This document shows positions 18,202 through 27,614 of a stretch of DNA of 64,000 nt, piece after piece. The notes below the pieces were generated by a model. The model did no database searches. It was not told where the DNA came from and saw nothing but the letters and a program-made list of their open reading frames with translations. Source of the stretch: Pseudomonas vlassakiae (lineage in GTDB: Bacteria > Pseudomonadota > Gammaproteobacteria > Pseudomonadales > Pseudomonadaceae); assembly GCF_014269035.2 (NCBI RefSeq), contig NZ_JABWRP020000005.1, positions 62,001-126,000 on the forward strand. The letters run 5' to 3'. Numbering within the stretch: position 1 is the first letter of the stretch; every line of letters begins with the position of its first letter. The position numbers and the translations under genes were made by a program.

Positions 18202-19403
18202 CGCAGTAACTCCAGGCCCTGGTCCAGCGCCGCGAAGAACCGTTGCAGGTCGTCACTGTCGTTGTACAGCCCCAGCGACACCCGAATCGCCCCCTCCAGC
18301 CCCAGCCCCTTGAGCAGCGGCATCGCGCAGTGATGCCCGGCGCGCACGGCAATGCCTTGCTCGGTCAGCAGGTGGGCGATGTCGGCGTTGTGTACACCGT
18401 CGATGACGAAGCTGGCCAGGGCCGTCTGTGGTGTGCCAAGGACGCGCACACCGTCGCGGTCGGCCAGGCCGCGCAGCAGATGCTGGTGCAGGCTGGCTTC
18501 GTGAGCCTCGACGGCAGGGGTGTCGAGGCTGGCCAGGTAATCCAGCGTCGCGCCCAGCCCGATGACCCCGGCGATCGGCGGCGTGCCGGCCTCGAAACCC
18601 AGTGGCGCGGGGCGAAAGCTGGCGCTCTGGTAGTCGGCCATTTGCACCATTTCGCCGCCAAACTGCCAGTGGCGCAGCAGTTCAAGTGCCTGGGTACGGC
18701 CGTACAGGACGCCGACACCCTCCGGCCCATAAAGCTTGTGGCTCGAAAATACGTAGAAGTCGCAGCCCAACTGCTGCACATCATGGCGGCCATGCACGAC
18801 GCCCTGGGCGCCATCGACCACGGTCAGCGCGCCCTGGGCGCGGGCATGGGCCAGCAACGCAGGCAATGGTTGCCATGTGCCGAGCACGTTGGACAGCTGG
18901 CTGACGGCGAGCACACGGGTGCGCGGGCCGATCAGCTGCAGCGCCTGCTCCAGGTCGATGCGGCCATGCTCGTCCAGCGGCAACACCACCAGGCGCAGGC
19001 CGCGCCGCCGGGCCAGTTGTTGCCAAGGCAGCAGGTTGGCGTGGTGCTCCAGGGCGCTGATGGCAATCTCGTCGCCCGCTTCGAAGCGGTGTTCCAGGCC
19101 ATAGGCCAGCAGGTTCAGCGCCGAGGTGGCGCCATGGGTGAAGACGATCTGCCGTGAGTCCGCCGCATTGAGCCAGGTCGCCACCTTGTCGCGGCTGGTC
19201 TCGAAAGCCTGGGTTGCCAGCGCACCGGGCAGGTGCTGGGCGCGGTGCACGTTGGCAGCGCCATGGCCGTAGTAATGGCTCAGGGCATCGAGCAACGCCT
19301 GGGGCTTCTGGGTGGTAGCGGCGCTGTCCAGGTAGGTCTGGTGCTGCCGTTGCAGGGCGGCGATGGCGGGGAAGTCGGCGCGCCAGGGGGAGGGCTGGAA
19401 CAT
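18198..19403 (-). CDS. csdA: Cysteine desulfurase CsdA
   Basis: A 401-residue PLP enzyme of the class V aminotransferase fold that releases sulfur from cysteine as an enzyme persulfide. The PLP lysine is Lys223 in FSSHKLYGPEG, and the catalytic cysteine is Cys359 in RAGHHCAMPLL, typical of the group II (SufS/CsdA) desulfurases. Its length fits. It is cotranscribed with csdE, with a 4-base overlap, and lies near tcdA, which suggests the same physiological set. Confidence 0.93.
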   Translation of the reverse strand: MFQPSPWRADFPAIAALQRQHQTYLDSAATTQKPQALLDALSHYYGHGAANVHRAQHLPGALATQAFETSRDKVATWLNAADSRQIVFTHGATSALNLLAYGLEHRFEAGDEIAISALEHHANLLPWQQLARRRGLRLVVLPLDEHGRIDLEQALQLIGPRTRVLAVSQLSNVLGTWQPLPALLAHARAQGALTVVDGAQGVVHGRHDVQQLGCDFYVFSSHKLYGPEGVGVLYGRTQALELLRHWQFGGEMVQMADYQSASFRPAPLGFEAGTPPIAGVIGLGATLDYLASLDTPAVEAHEASLHQHLLRGLADRDGVRVLGTPQTALASFVIDGVHNADIAHLLTEQGIAVRAGHHCAMPLLKGLGLEGAIRVSLGLYNDSDDLQRFFAALDQGLELLR

Positions 19404-19483
19404 GTTCGCGGGGCCTGGAATGAAAATCGGGTCTGGCGAGGTGCCAGACCCGATCTTAACATTACAAATGCTGAGCGTCCGCT

Positions 19484-19511
19484 GATCGCGGGCAAGCCCG
19501 CTCCTACAAGG
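19484..19511. repeat. Single REP between dapD and csdA
   Basis: GCGGGCAAGCCCGC flanked by CTCCTACAAGG, one REP copy in the 120-base gap between the csdA start and the dapD stop. Confidence 0.75.
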
Positions 19512-19523
19512 CTCTCAATATTC

Positions 19524-20558
19524 TCAGTTGTGGGCGTGCAGCGCCTCGTTCAGCTCGATGGCCGACTTGTGGGTCTTGCACTCCACTGCGCCGTTCAGCG
19601 AGTTGCGGCGGAACAGCAGGTCGGTCTGGCCGGCCAGGTCGCGGGCCTTGACCACTTTCACCAGCTCGTTGTTCTCATCCAGCAGGTTCACCTTGGTGCC
19701 AGCGGTGATGTACAGGCCGGCTTCGACGGTGTTGCGGTCGCCCAGCGGAATGCCGATACCGGCGTTGGCGCCGATCAGGCAGCCTTCGCCGACCTTGATG
19801 ACTATGTTGCCGCCACCGGACAGGGTGCCCATGGTCGAGCAGCCGCCGCCCAGGTCCGAACCCTTGCCGACGAATACGCCAGCGGAAACGCGGCCTTCGA
19901 TCATGCCCGGGCCTTCGGTGCCCGCGTTAAAGTTGACGAAGCCTTCGTGCATGATGGTGGTGCCTTCGCCGATGTAGGCGCCCAGGCGCACGCGGGCGGT
20001 GTCGGCGATGCGCACGCCGGCCGGGACCACGTAGTCGGTCATTTTCGGGAACTTGTCCACCGAGAACACTTCCAGCAGCTCGCCCTTCAGGCGCGCTTCC
20101 AGTTGCAGTTCGGCCAGCTCGCTCAGGTCGACCGCGCCCTGGTTGGTCCAGGCCACGTTCGGCAGCAGCGGGAAAATGCCGGCCAGGCTCAGGCCGTGCG
20201 GCTTGACCAGGCGATGCGACAGCAGGTGCAGCTTGAGGTAGGCCTCTGGGGTCGACGCCAGTGCGGCATCTTCGGCCAGCAGGGTGGCGACCAGCGGCTT
20301 GTGGCTTTCGGCCAGGCGGGTCAGCAGGGCGGCTTGGGCGGCGTCCACGCCTTTGACGGCTTCGGCCAGCTGGGCGGCCTGGGCGTTGCTGAAGGTGATG
20401 GCCTGGTTGCCGCCTTCATAGCCGAGGATTGGCGCTACTGCGGCAACCAGTTCGGCGCTCGGGTTGAGCAGGGGTTGTGCGTAGAACACTTCCAGCCAGG
20501 TGCCCTGGCGGTTCTGGGAGCCGACACCGAAGGCCAGGCTGAACAGGGTATTGGACAT
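19524..20558 (-). CDS. dapD: Tetrahydrodipicolinate N-succinyltransferase DapD
   Basis: A 344-residue enzyme that transfers succinyl from succinyl-CoA to tetrahydrodipicolinate in lysine/DAP synthesis. The central part carries left-handed beta-helix hexapeptide turns (VRLGAYIGEGTTIMHEG and the following repeats), with the Gly/Asn-rich GGGCSTMGTLSGGG loop. The start at MSNTLFSL has GAGGT upstream; an upstream open stretch to 20648 is not part of the family. The length is that of the longer pseudomonad DapD form, not the 274-residue E. coli form. It lies 31 bases after the ArsC-like gene. Confidence 0.94.
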   Translation of the reverse strand: MSNTLFSLAFGVGSQNRQGTWLEVFYAQPLLNPSAELVAAVAPILGYEGGNQAITFSNAQAAQLAEAVKGVDAAQAALLTRLAESHKPLVATLLAEDAALASTPEAYLKLHLLSHRLVKPHGLSLAGIFPLLPNVAWTNQGAVDLSELAELQLEARLKGELLEVFSVDKFPKMTDYVVPAGVRIADTARVRLGAYIGEGTTIMHEGFVNFNAGTEGPGMIEGRVSAGVFVGKGSDLGGGCSTMGTLSGGGNIVIKVGEGCLIGANAGIGIPLGDRNTVEAGLYITAGTKVNLLDENNELVKVVKARDLAGQTDLLFRRNSLNGAVECKTHKSAIELNEALHAHN

Positions 20559-20589
20559 ATGATTACCTCGTGCGAAATAGGGTAAAGGC

Positions 20590-20937
20590 TCAGGCCAGTG
20601 CAGCGGCGTACAGGTCGGGCTTGAAGCCGACCAGGGTGCGCCCGCCAAGGTCGAGTACCGGGCGCTTGATCATCGACGGCTGGGCGTGCATCAGTTCGAC
20701 GGCCCTGGCCTGGTCGAGGTCGGCCTTGCTGGCGTCGTCGAGCTTGCGGAAGGTGGTGCCGGCACGGTTGAGGATGACTTCCCAGCCGTGTTCGTCACAC
20801 CAGCGGTTGAGGCTGTCGCGGTCGATGCCTTGAGTCTTGTAGTCGTGGAATTCGTAGGCGATGGCTTTGTCTTCCAGCCAGGTGCGCGCCTTTTTCATGG
20901 TGTCACAGGCTTTGATGCCGTAGAGCGTGTAGGTCAT
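20590..20937 (-). CDS. ArsC/Spx-family reductase-like protein (YffB type)
   Basis: A 115-residue thioredoxin-fold protein of the ArsC family. One redox cysteine is at Cys11 in IKACDTMKKAR, the YffB arrangement, not the Arg-rich site of true arsenate reductase. True arsenate reduction is therefore doubtful; a glutathione-linked reductase is as likely. The start at MTYTLYG is chosen; MYTMTY, 9 bases earlier, is possible and neither has a strong SD. It is cotranscribed with dapD. Confidence 0.85.
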   Translation of the reverse strand: MTYTLYGIKACDTMKKARTWLEDKAIAYEFHDYKTQGIDRDSLNRWCDEHGWEVILNRAGTTFRKLDDASKADLDQARAVELMHAQPSMIKRPVLDLGGRTLVGFKPDLYAAALA

Positions 20938-21018
20938 TGTGTACATTGAGGCCACAGGCTGCCTCAATCTCTCCCTTTCCGAATGTCAGTCGCGGGATTA
21001 TGCGGGAACGATCCTTGC

Positions 21019-21038
21019 GGCGCCACGCCCGTGGCGCC
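21019..21038 (-). terminator. Terminator-like hairpin after higA
   Basis: GGCGCCAC and GTGGCGCC form a perfect 8-bp stem with a 4-base loop 13 bases after the higA stop. Downstream bases are not U-rich. Confidence 0.5.
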
Positions 21039-21050
21039 CCTGATTGATGA

Positions 21051-21353
21051 TCAGGCGGCGACCAGCCGTTGTACTGATCCGATGATCTCATCGCCATGTT
21101 GCTGTTCGGCCGTGCGCAGGTCGAAGGCGCTCTGCAGGTTGAGCCAGAACTCGGGGGTGGTGTCCAGGCAGATGGACAGGCGCAGTGCCATGTCGGCGGA
21201 CACACCGCCCCGTTCGCGCAGGATGTTGTTGACGGTTGGCGTGGCGACGCCGAGCGCCCTGGCCAGTGCAGCGGCACTGAAGCCCATTTCTTTCTGGAAG
21301 TCCTCGCGCAGGACTTCACCGGGATGTACTGGACGCATGCCGTTCTTGAGCAT
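21051..21353 (-). CDS. higA: HigA antitoxin
   Basis: A 100-residue HTH (XRE) antitoxin of the HigA type. The helix-turn-helix is in FSAAALARALGVATPTVNNIL, after the family start HPGEVLREDF. It should neutralise HigB and repress the operon through the palindrome at 21652-21670. The start at MLKNG has GAGG 7 bases upstream, while the longer TTG start would overlap higB. As is typical of hig loci, the antitoxin comes second, 8 bases after the toxin stop. Confidence 0.93.
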   Translation of the reverse strand: MLKNGMRPVHPGEVLREDFQKEMGFSAAALARALGVATPTVNNILRERGGVSADMALRLSICLDTTPEFWLNLQSAFDLRTAEQQHGDEIIGSVQRLVAA

Positions 21354-21361
21354 GATGCACC

Positions 21362-21640
21362 TCAATGGTAATCGACAATTTCAACGTTGGCCGGGCCGTT
21401 TTCGGTCCAGATGAAGCACAGGCGCCATTGATCGTTGATACGAATGCTGTGCTGGCCTGCGCGGTTTCCGCTCAATGCCTCGAGGCGATTGCCAGGTGGC
21501 GAGCGCAGGTCTCGAAGCTCTGTTGCGGCGTCGAGCATGGCCAGCTTACGCTCCACGACGGACTTGATACCCGACCATCGCCGTGCCTTTCCAGTGCTGA
21601 AGAGTGCTTCTGTGTCAGCACAGTTGAAGCTTCGAATCAT
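21362..21640 (-). CDS. higB: HigB toxin (RelE-type mRNA interferase)
   Basis: A 92-residue RelE/HigB-family toxin expected to cut mRNA on the ribosome. Family signs are the ending HSIRINDQWRLCFIW and the following VEIVDYH, with the basic residues and the His that serve catalysis. It is complete with no truncation. It is the first gene of the pair; a strong sigma70-like promoter and palindrome precede it. In P. putida KT2440 the HigBA pair PP_1586-PP_1585 sits at this place, by memory. Confidence 0.93.
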   Translation of the reverse strand: MIRSFNCADTEALFSTGKARRWSGIKSVVERKLAMLDAATELRDLRSPPGNRLEALSGNRAGQHSIRINDQWRLCFIWTENGPANVEIVDYH

Positions 21641-21651
21641 GAGCCTGAATG

Positions 21652-21670
21652 CTTAACGTTATTCGTTAAG
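21652..21670 (-). promoter_or_regulatory. higBA operator
   Basis: CTTAACG and CGTTAAG form a perfect 7-bp inverted repeat with a 5-base centre, 12 bases before the higB start codon and just downstream of the -10 box. This is where HigA would bind for autorepression; binding is inferred. Confidence 0.7.
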
Positions 21671-21674
21671 GGTG

Positions 21675-21702
21675 ATTATACGATCAGTCAGCAGTATTAC
21701 AA
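21675..21702 (-). promoter_or_regulatory. higBA promoter
   Basis: On the minus strand TTGTAA and TATAAT are 16 bases apart. The -10 matches the sigma70 consensus exactly and the -35 in four of six positions. The operator covers the expected start of transcription. Confidence 0.7.
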
Positions 21703-21882
21703 GCCCGCAGGTGGCGGGTGAGCACCGGTAACGATAGCTGGGTATCATCATGTTACATATTCATCCATCACCTGCGACTATCGTGCAGCGGCCTCGTTTC
21801 GCCATACCTCGCTAACATATTGTTTCAACGGCGATCTCTCGCCCCCGCTGTCGTTTTTGGTTCACAAAGGAAGCCTTCACGG

Positions 21883-23529
21883 ATGCAGTCCGCCTACACC
21901 GTCCTCATCCTGCTGACGCTGGTAAGCGTGTCGAAACTGGTCGGGCGCATGATCCCGCTGCCGCTGCCATTGGTGCAGATCGCCGCAGGCGCATTGCTGG
22001 CCTGGCCGACCCTGGGCCTGCACGTGGCCCTGGACCCTGAATTGTTCCTGTTCCTGTTCCTGCCACCGTTGCTGTTCGCCGACGGCTGGCGTATCCCCAA
22101 GCGTGAGCTGTGGCGCATCCGCGGCCCGGTGGTGGCGCTGGCCGTGGGGCTGGTGCTGTTCACCGTGGTCGGCGCCGGCTACTTCATCCACGTGTTGCTG
22201 CCGAGCATTCCACTGCCGGTGGCCTTCGCCCTGGCCGCCGTGCTGTCGCCCACCGACGCCGTGGCCGTTTCGGCCATCACCCAGGATCGCCTGCCGACTC
22301 CGCTGATGCACATGCTGCAGGGCGAGGCATTGATGAACGATGCCTCGGGCCTGGTGACCTTCAAGTTCGCCCTGGCCGCGGCGATTACCGGGGCGTTCTC
22401 GCTGGCCGATGCCAGCTTCAGCTTCGTTCTGGTGGCCCTCGGCGGCCTGGCGGTGGGGGTTGCCCTGAGCTGGCTGATCGGGCGCCTGCGCGCCTGGATG
22501 ATCGCTCGCGGCTGGGATGACCCGGCCACCCACGTGGTATTCATGCTGCTGCTGCCGTTTGCCGCCTATGTACTGGCCGAGCGCCTCGGCGTGTCGGGCA
22601 TCCTCTCGGCGGTGGCCGCCGGCATGATGCAGAGCTGGCTCGACCTGTTGCCGCGCCAGACCAGCACGCGCCTGCTCAACCGCAGCGTCTGGTCGCTGCT
22701 GGAGTTCGCCTTCAACGGCCTGATCTTCCTGCTGTTGGGCCTGCAGCTGCCGGACATCATCAAGGCCGTGGTCAGCCACGAGGCCACTGTCTGGCCGACC
22801 CTGGCCTGGCGTTGCCTGGACGTGCTGGCGATCTTCGCCGCATTGATCGTGCTGCGTTTTGTCTGGGTGCAGAGCATCTGGCGGGCGATCGGTGTGGTTC
22901 GTCGCTGGCGCGGCAGGCCGGCGCTGGTACTGATGCCAACCATGCGCTCCTGCTGGTTGCTGACCTTGGGCGGTGTGCGCGGGGCGGTGACCCTGGCCGG
23001 TGTCATGTCGGTGCCGCTGTTGATGGGCGCGGGCCAGGCCTTCCCTGAGCGTGACCTGCTGATCTTCATCGCCGCCGGGGTGATCCTGCTGTCGTTGATC
23101 AGTGCCTGTGTTGCCCTGCCGCTGCTGCTACGCGGCGTCACCAAGAGCCCGGACGAACGGCTGCATCAGGAAGTGCAGGAAGCCTGGCGGCGTACGGCCG
23201 AGGCGGCGATCCATGCGCTGGAGGCGGAAGAGGTGATCGATGCCAGCGCGCCACAGGATGCGGCACAGGCAACCCTGGGCACGGAGCTCAAGGCGCGATT
23301 GATGGCCGAGTACCGGGATGAGCTGGACAGCTACAACGACACGGCCGAAGCACGGGCGCTGGCCGAACAGATGGACTTGCTGGAGCGACGTTTGCGTTTG
23401 CGCGCGCTGCGGGCGCAGCGGCTGGAGCTGTACAACCTGCATCGCCAGCATCTGGTGGGCGATGAGGTAGTGCGGCAGGTGCTCGGCGAGCTGGATTTGA
23501 GTGAGGCCAACCTGGGGCAGGTGAAATAA
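21883..23529 (+). CDS. CPA1-family Na+/H+ antiporter
   Basis: A 548-residue inner membrane antiporter of the NhaP/NHE type. About 12 hydrophobic helices fill residues 1-420. The ion-site motifs are LSPTDAVAVSAI and EALMNDASGLV (the ND pair), both typical of CPA1. A soluble, charged C-terminal tail of about 125 residues (helical, Glu/Arg rich) follows and may be regulatory. The start at MQSAYTVL is chosen by family match, with AAAGGA about 11 bases upstream; the open frame before it (to 21718) lacks family character. It is divergent from higBA. Confidence 0.9.
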   Translation: MQSAYTVLILLTLVSVSKLVGRMIPLPLPLVQIAAGALLAWPTLGLHVALDPELFLFLFLPPLLFADGWRIPKRELWRIRGPVVALAVGLVLFTVVGAGYFIHVLLPSIPLPVAFALAAVLSPTDAVAVSAITQDRLPTPLMHMLQGEALMNDASGLVTFKFALAAAITGAFSLADASFSFVLVALGGLAVGVALSWLIGRLRAWMIARGWDDPATHVVFMLLLPFAAYVLAERLGVSGILSAVAAGMMQSWLDLLPRQTSTRLLNRSVWSLLEFAFNGLIFLLLGLQLPDIIKAVVSHEATVWPTLAWRCLDVLAIFAALIVLRFVWVQSIWRAIGVVRRWRGRPALVLMPTMRSCWLLTLGGVRGAVTLAGVMSVPLLMGAGQAFPERDLLIFIAAGVILLSLISACVALPLLLRGVTKSPDERLHQEVQEAWRRTAEAAIHALEAEEVIDASAPQDAAQATLGTELKARLMAEYRDELDSYNDTAEARALAEQMDLLERRLRLRALRAQRLELYNLHRQHLVGDEVVRQVLGELDLSEANLGQVK

Positions 23530-23550
23530 GTCGGGGCTACCCGTGCGCTC

Positions 23551-23638
23551 TGTGCGGGAGCGGGTTACCCGCGAATACTGGCGTAGCCGGTGCCATGCAC
23601 CGTGTCGCCTGATTCGCGGGTGAACCCGCTCCCACAGG
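23551..23638. repeat. REP pair (inverted) between the antiporter and dapC
   Basis: TGTGCGGGAGCGGGTTACCC at 23551 onward and its inverted partner at 23611-23638 have the P. putida REP core. They lie between convergent genes. Confidence 0.88.
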
Positions 23639-23649
23639 TCCCTGCCAAA

Positions 23650-24846
23650 TCAGCGGTTTTGCAGGAAATTGCGAATCCGTTCCGCTGCCTCGATACACTC
23701 GGCCAGCGGCGCAACCAGCGCCATGCGCACCCGGCCAGCGCCCGGATTGACACCGTCGACTTCACGCGACAGGTACGACCCCGGCACCACGGTCACGTGC
23801 TGGGCCTCGAACAGGTCGCGGGTGAACTCGGCATCACCGCCCGGCACTTTGGCCCACAGGTAGAAGCTGCCGTCCGGGCGCTGCACGTCCATCACCGGCT
23901 GCAGGATATCGAGCACGGCATCGTACTTGGCGCGGTACTGGTCACGGTTCTCGCGGACATGCGCCTCGTCCTGCCAGGCGGCGATGCTGGCCAGCTGGGT
24001 CTGCACCGGCATGGCGCAACCGTGGTAGGTGCGGTACAGCAGGAACGGCTTGATGATCGATGCATCACCGGCGACGAAGCCCGAGCGCAGGCCCGGCAGG
24101 TTGGAGCGCTTGGACAGGCTGTGGAACACCACGCAGCGCTTGAAGTCGCTGCGGCCGAGTTCGGCACACGCGCTCAGCAGGCCTGGCGGCGGCGCGTCTT
24201 CGTCGAAGTACAGCTCGCTGTAGCACTCGTCGGCGGCAATCACGAAGTCGTGCTCGTCAGCCAGGGCGATCAGCTTCTTCAGGGTCGCCATCGGCACCAG
24301 CGCACCGGTCGGGTTGCCCGGCGAGCACAGGAACAGGATCTGGCAGCGCTTCCACACTTCGGCCGGCACGGCGTCGAAGTCCGGGTTGAAGCCGTTGTCT
24401 TCCAGGCAGGGCAGGTAATGCGGGGTGGCGCCGGCCAGCAGGGCGGCGCCTTCGTAGATCTGGTAGAACGGGTTGGGGCTGACCACCAGGCCGTCATCGG
24501 CACGGTTGACCACGGCCTGGGTGAAAGCGAACAGCGCCTCACGGGTGCCGTTGACCGGCAGGATGTGGCGGTCGGCGTCGAGCCAGCCGGCCGGCACGCC
24601 GAAGCGGCGTTCGCACCAGTGGCCGATGGCCTGGCGCAACGCCGGCAGGCCGAGAGTGCTCGGGTATACCGCCAGCTTGTCGAGGTTGTCGGCCATGGCC
24701 TGGGCGACGAACGCCGGCGATTCATGCTTCGGTTCACCGATCGACAGGGCAATGGCGCGTTTGTCCGCCGCCGGCTTCACAGTGCCCAGCAGGGCGCGCA
24801 GTTTCTCGAACGGGTAGGGCTGAAGCTGGGTCAAGGCATGGTTCAT
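23650..24846 (-). CDS. dapC: Succinyldiaminopimelate transaminase DapC
   Basis: A 398-residue class I aminotransferase for the N-succinyl-2-amino-6-ketopimelate step of DAP synthesis. The PLP lysine is Lys246 in SLSKRSNLPGLRSG, with the partner Asp206 in AADECYSELYFDE and a PGNPTG motif at 176-181. The sequence resembles pseudomonad DapC, not the bifunctional ArgD. It lies 30 bases after glnD on the same strand and is the last gene of map-glnD-dapC. Confidence 0.93.
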   Translation of the reverse strand: MNHALTQLQPYPFEKLRALLGTVKPAADKRAIALSIGEPKHESPAFVAQAMADNLDKLAVYPSTLGLPALRQAIGHWCERRFGVPAGWLDADRHILPVNGTREALFAFTQAVVNRADDGLVVSPNPFYQIYEGAALLAGATPHYLPCLEDNGFNPDFDAVPAEVWKRCQILFLCSPGNPTGALVPMATLKKLIALADEHDFVIAADECYSELYFDEDAPPPGLLSACAELGRSDFKRCVVFHSLSKRSNLPGLRSGFVAGDASIIKPFLLYRTYHGCAMPVQTQLASIAAWQDEAHVRENRDQYRAKYDAVLDILQPVMDVQRPDGSFYLWAKVPGGDAEFTRDLFEAQHVTVVPGSYLSREVDGVNPGAGRVRMALVAPLAECIEAAERIRNFLQNR

Positions 24847-24876
24847 CGGCAGGAGATCTCGTCAATCGTCTAATCG

Positions 24877-27579
24877 TTAAAAAGTCACGCGGGTCGGGTT
24901 GGCATCGCTGGCCTGGCCGGCCTGCAGCTGCTGCACGATGGCTTCCTGCAGGCGGCTGCACAGCTGCGGGTCGGACAGCGGCTGGTTGTCGGCATCGGTG
25001 ATGAAGAATACGTCCTCCACCCGCTCGCCGAGGGTGGCGATCTTGGCGTTCTGCAGCGACAGGTCGAACTCCAGGAAGATCCGCCCGAGCCGTGCCAGCA
25101 GGCCGGGGCGGTCTGGCGCAGTGATCTCGAGGATGGTCACCGGGCGCTGCGCATCGTTGAGGATGGTCACCTGCGGCGGGAAGTTGAAGTGCTTGAGCTG
25201 ACGCGGCACCCGGCGCTGGATGATGGTCGGGTAGTCCTCGGGGTTGCGCAGTGCTTCGGTCAGGCCGTCGCGGATCTGCTTGACCCGCTGCGGGTTGTCG
25301 CCGATCGAGCCGCCGTCGTTGTCGAGCACGATGTAGGTGTCGAGGGTGAACTGGCTGCTCGAAGTGATGATCCGCGCATCATGGATGTTCAGGTTCAGCT
25401 GCGACATGGCGGCCACGGTCACGGCAAAGAAGTCGTGCTGGTCGGGGGCGTAGATGAAGATCTGCGTACCGCCTTCGAACTCGCGCTGGGTGGTTTCCTT
25501 GATCAGCACCAGCGGCCCGCCATCGGCCGGTTGCTGCAGGATGGCGTCGCTGTGCCAGGCCACATCGGCGGCGTTGTGCTTGAGGAAGTAGTCATCGCCC
25601 AGCTGCGACCATAACTGCTCGACATCGTCCGGGTCGGTACCCTCGCGCACCAGGATGTCCAGCGCCGCCGACTGGGTCTGGCGGATCTGTTCCTCGCGGT
25701 CCAGCGGGTTTTCCAGGCCACGGCGCAGGGCGCGCTTGGTCTCGGTGTAGAGCTGGCGCAGCAGGCTGGCGCGCCAGGAGTTCCACAGGCTGGGGTTGGT
25801 GGCGTTGATGTCGGCCACGGTCAGTACGTACAGGTAGTCCAGGCGCGTCTCGTCGCCCACATGCAAGGCGAAATCGTTGATCACCTGCGGATCGGACAGG
25901 TCCTTGCGCTGGGCGGTGGTCGACATCACCAGGTGGTTCTGCACCAGCCAGACGATCAGCCGGCTGTCCCAGGCCGGCAACTGGTGCCGTTCGCAGAACT
26001 TCTGCGCATCCACCGCACCGATCTCGGAGTGATCGCCCTGGCGACCCTTGCCGATGTCGTGGTACAGGCCCGCCAGGTAGATCAGCTCGGGCTTGGGCAG
26101 GCGGCCCATGAGCTTGCTGGCCAGCGGGAATTTCTCGGATACCGGCGTGTACTGCAGCTTGCGCAGGTGCTTGATGAGGTTGAGGGTGTGCGCATCGACC
26201 GTGTAGATGTGGAACAGGTCGTGCTGCATTTGCCCGACGATCAGGCCGAATTCCGGCAGGTAGCGGCCAAGGATGCCGTAGCGGTTCATCCGCCGCAGGT
26301 TGCGGTGGATGCCGATTTCGCACTTGAACAGCTCGATGAACAGGCTGGTATTGCGGATATCGTTGCGGAAGGTGTCGTCGATCAGGTGCCGGTGTTCGCG
26401 CAGCAGGCGCACGGTATCGGCACGCACGCCCTTGATCTCCGGATGCTGGGCCATCAGCACGAAGATCTCCATCATGGCGAACGGGGTGCGCCTGAACACG
26501 TTCGGCCTGACCGCTTCGATGTAACCGTCATGCAGGCGGAAGCGCGCATTCAGCGGCTGGGTGGTGCCGCTGCCATCATCGGCGAGGATGACTTCCTCGA
26601 AGTGCTGGATGATCAGGTCGCACAGCTGGCTGATGCTCATCACCACCCGGTAGTACTGCTGCATGAACTGTTCGATGGCGCGCTTGGGGTTGTCGTCGCT
26701 GTAGCCGAGCAGTGCAGCAATGCTGCGCTGGTGATCGAACAGCAGGCGGTCCTCGGCGCGGCCGGCGAGCATGTGCAGGGCATAGCGCACTTTCCACAGG
26801 AAGTCCTGGGACGAGGCCAGCAGTTCGTTCTCGCTTTCCAGCAGGAAGCCTTCGCCGGCCAGGGCATGCAGGTTCAGCGTGCCGTACTGGCGGCGGGCGA
26901 CCCAGAGCACCGTCTGGATGTCGCGCAAGCCACCGGGCGAGCCCTTGACGTTGGGTTCGAGGTTGTACTCGGTGTCGTTGTACTTGTGGTGGCGGGCCTT
27001 GAGTTCGGCACGCTTGGCCAGGAAGAAATCCTTGCTCGGCCACATGTAGCCGGTGCTGGTCACCTCGAGCATGCGCTGGCGCAGCGCTTCGGGGCCGGCG
27101 ATGGTCCGGCTTTCCATCAGGTTGGTGATGACCGTCAGGTCGGCGCGGGCCTGTTCGGCGCATTCGTCGACGGTGCGCACGCTCTGGCCGACTTCCAGGC
27201 CGATGTCCCAGAGCAGGGTGAGGAAGCGCTCGATAGCCTCGCGGTACTGCTCATGCTCGGCGGCGCCGAGCAGAATCAGCAGGTCGATGTCCGAGTGCGG
27301 GTGCAGCTCGCCGCGGCCATAGCCGCCGACCGCCACCAGCGCGATACCGCTCGGGTCGCCCCAGTCGAACTGGTTCCAGGCCTGTTGCAGGATGTTGTCC
27401 ACGAGCCAGGCGCGGGCTTCGATCAGCGGGCGGATTTCGCAGCCCGCACGAAAGCGCTTGTCGAGCACCTCGCCGGCCTGGCGGATGGCTTTCTTGAAGG
27501 CGGCGATGGGGCTCGCCTTGAGGGCCAGTTCCGCCTGGAACTGGCCACGGTCGAACAGCTCGGGATCCACCTGGGGCAT
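24877..27579 (-). CDS. glnD: GlnD, PII uridylyltransferase / uridylyl-removing enzyme
   Basis: A 900-residue nitrogen sensor that adds UMP to PII protein when glutamine is low and removes it when high. The nucleotidyltransferase site [17 protein letters not shown] is at residues 85-101. The HD hydrolase domain ([14 protein letters not shown]) lies around residue 515. Two ACT domains close the protein (about 705-790 and 815-890). All key motifs are intact. An AGGA precedes the ATG. It is 35 bases after map and 30 before dapC. Confidence 0.96.
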   Translation of the reverse strand: MPQVDPELFDRGQFQAELALKASPIAAFKKAIRQAGEVLDKRFRAGCEIRPLIEARAWLVDNILQQAWNQFDWGDPSGIALVAVGGYGRGELHPHSDIDLLILLGAAEHEQYREAIERFLTLLWDIGLEVGQSVRTVDECAEQARADLTVITNLMESRTIAGPEALRQRMLEVTSTGYMWPSKDFFLAKRAELKARHHKYNDTEYNLEPNVKGSPGGLRDIQTVLWVARRQYGTLNLHALAGEGFLLESENELLASSQDFLWKVRYALHMLAGRAEDRLLFDHQRSIAALLGYSDDNPKRAIEQFMQQYYRVVMSISQLCDLIIQHFEEVILADDGSGTTQPLNARFRLHDGYIEAVRPNVFRRTPFAMMEIFVLMAQHPEIKGVRADTVRLLREHRHLIDDTFRNDIRNTSLFIELFKCEIGIHRNLRRMNRYGILGRYLPEFGLIVGQMQHDLFHIYTVDAHTLNLIKHLRKLQYTPVSEKFPLASKLMGRLPKPELIYLAGLYHDIGKGRQGDHSEIGAVDAQKFCERHQLPAWDSRLIVWLVQNHLVMSTTAQRKDLSDPQVINDFALHVGDETRLDYLYVLTVADINATNPSLWNSWRASLLRQLYTETKRALRRGLENPLDREEQIRQTQSAALDILVREGTDPDDVEQLWSQLGDDYFLKHNAADVAWHSDAILQQPADGGPLVLIKETTQREFEGGTQIFIYAPDQHDFFAVTVAAMSQLNLNIHDARIITSSSQFTLDTYIVLDNDGGSIGDNPQRVKQIRDGLTEALRNPEDYPTIIQRRVPRQLKHFNFPPQVTILNDAQRPVTILEITAPDRPGLLARLGRIFLEFDLSLQNAKIATLGERVEDVFFITDADNQPLSDPQLCSRLQEAIVQQLQAGQASDANPTRVTF

Positions 27580-27614
27580 CGCGTCGCGTTCCTGTCTTTA
27601 GGTTGCCTTGGGTA

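Noticed and set aside
20590..20937. True arsenate reductase as part of an ars operon
   Set aside because: No arsR, arsB or arsH nearby, and the active-site surroundings fit YffB-type proteins.
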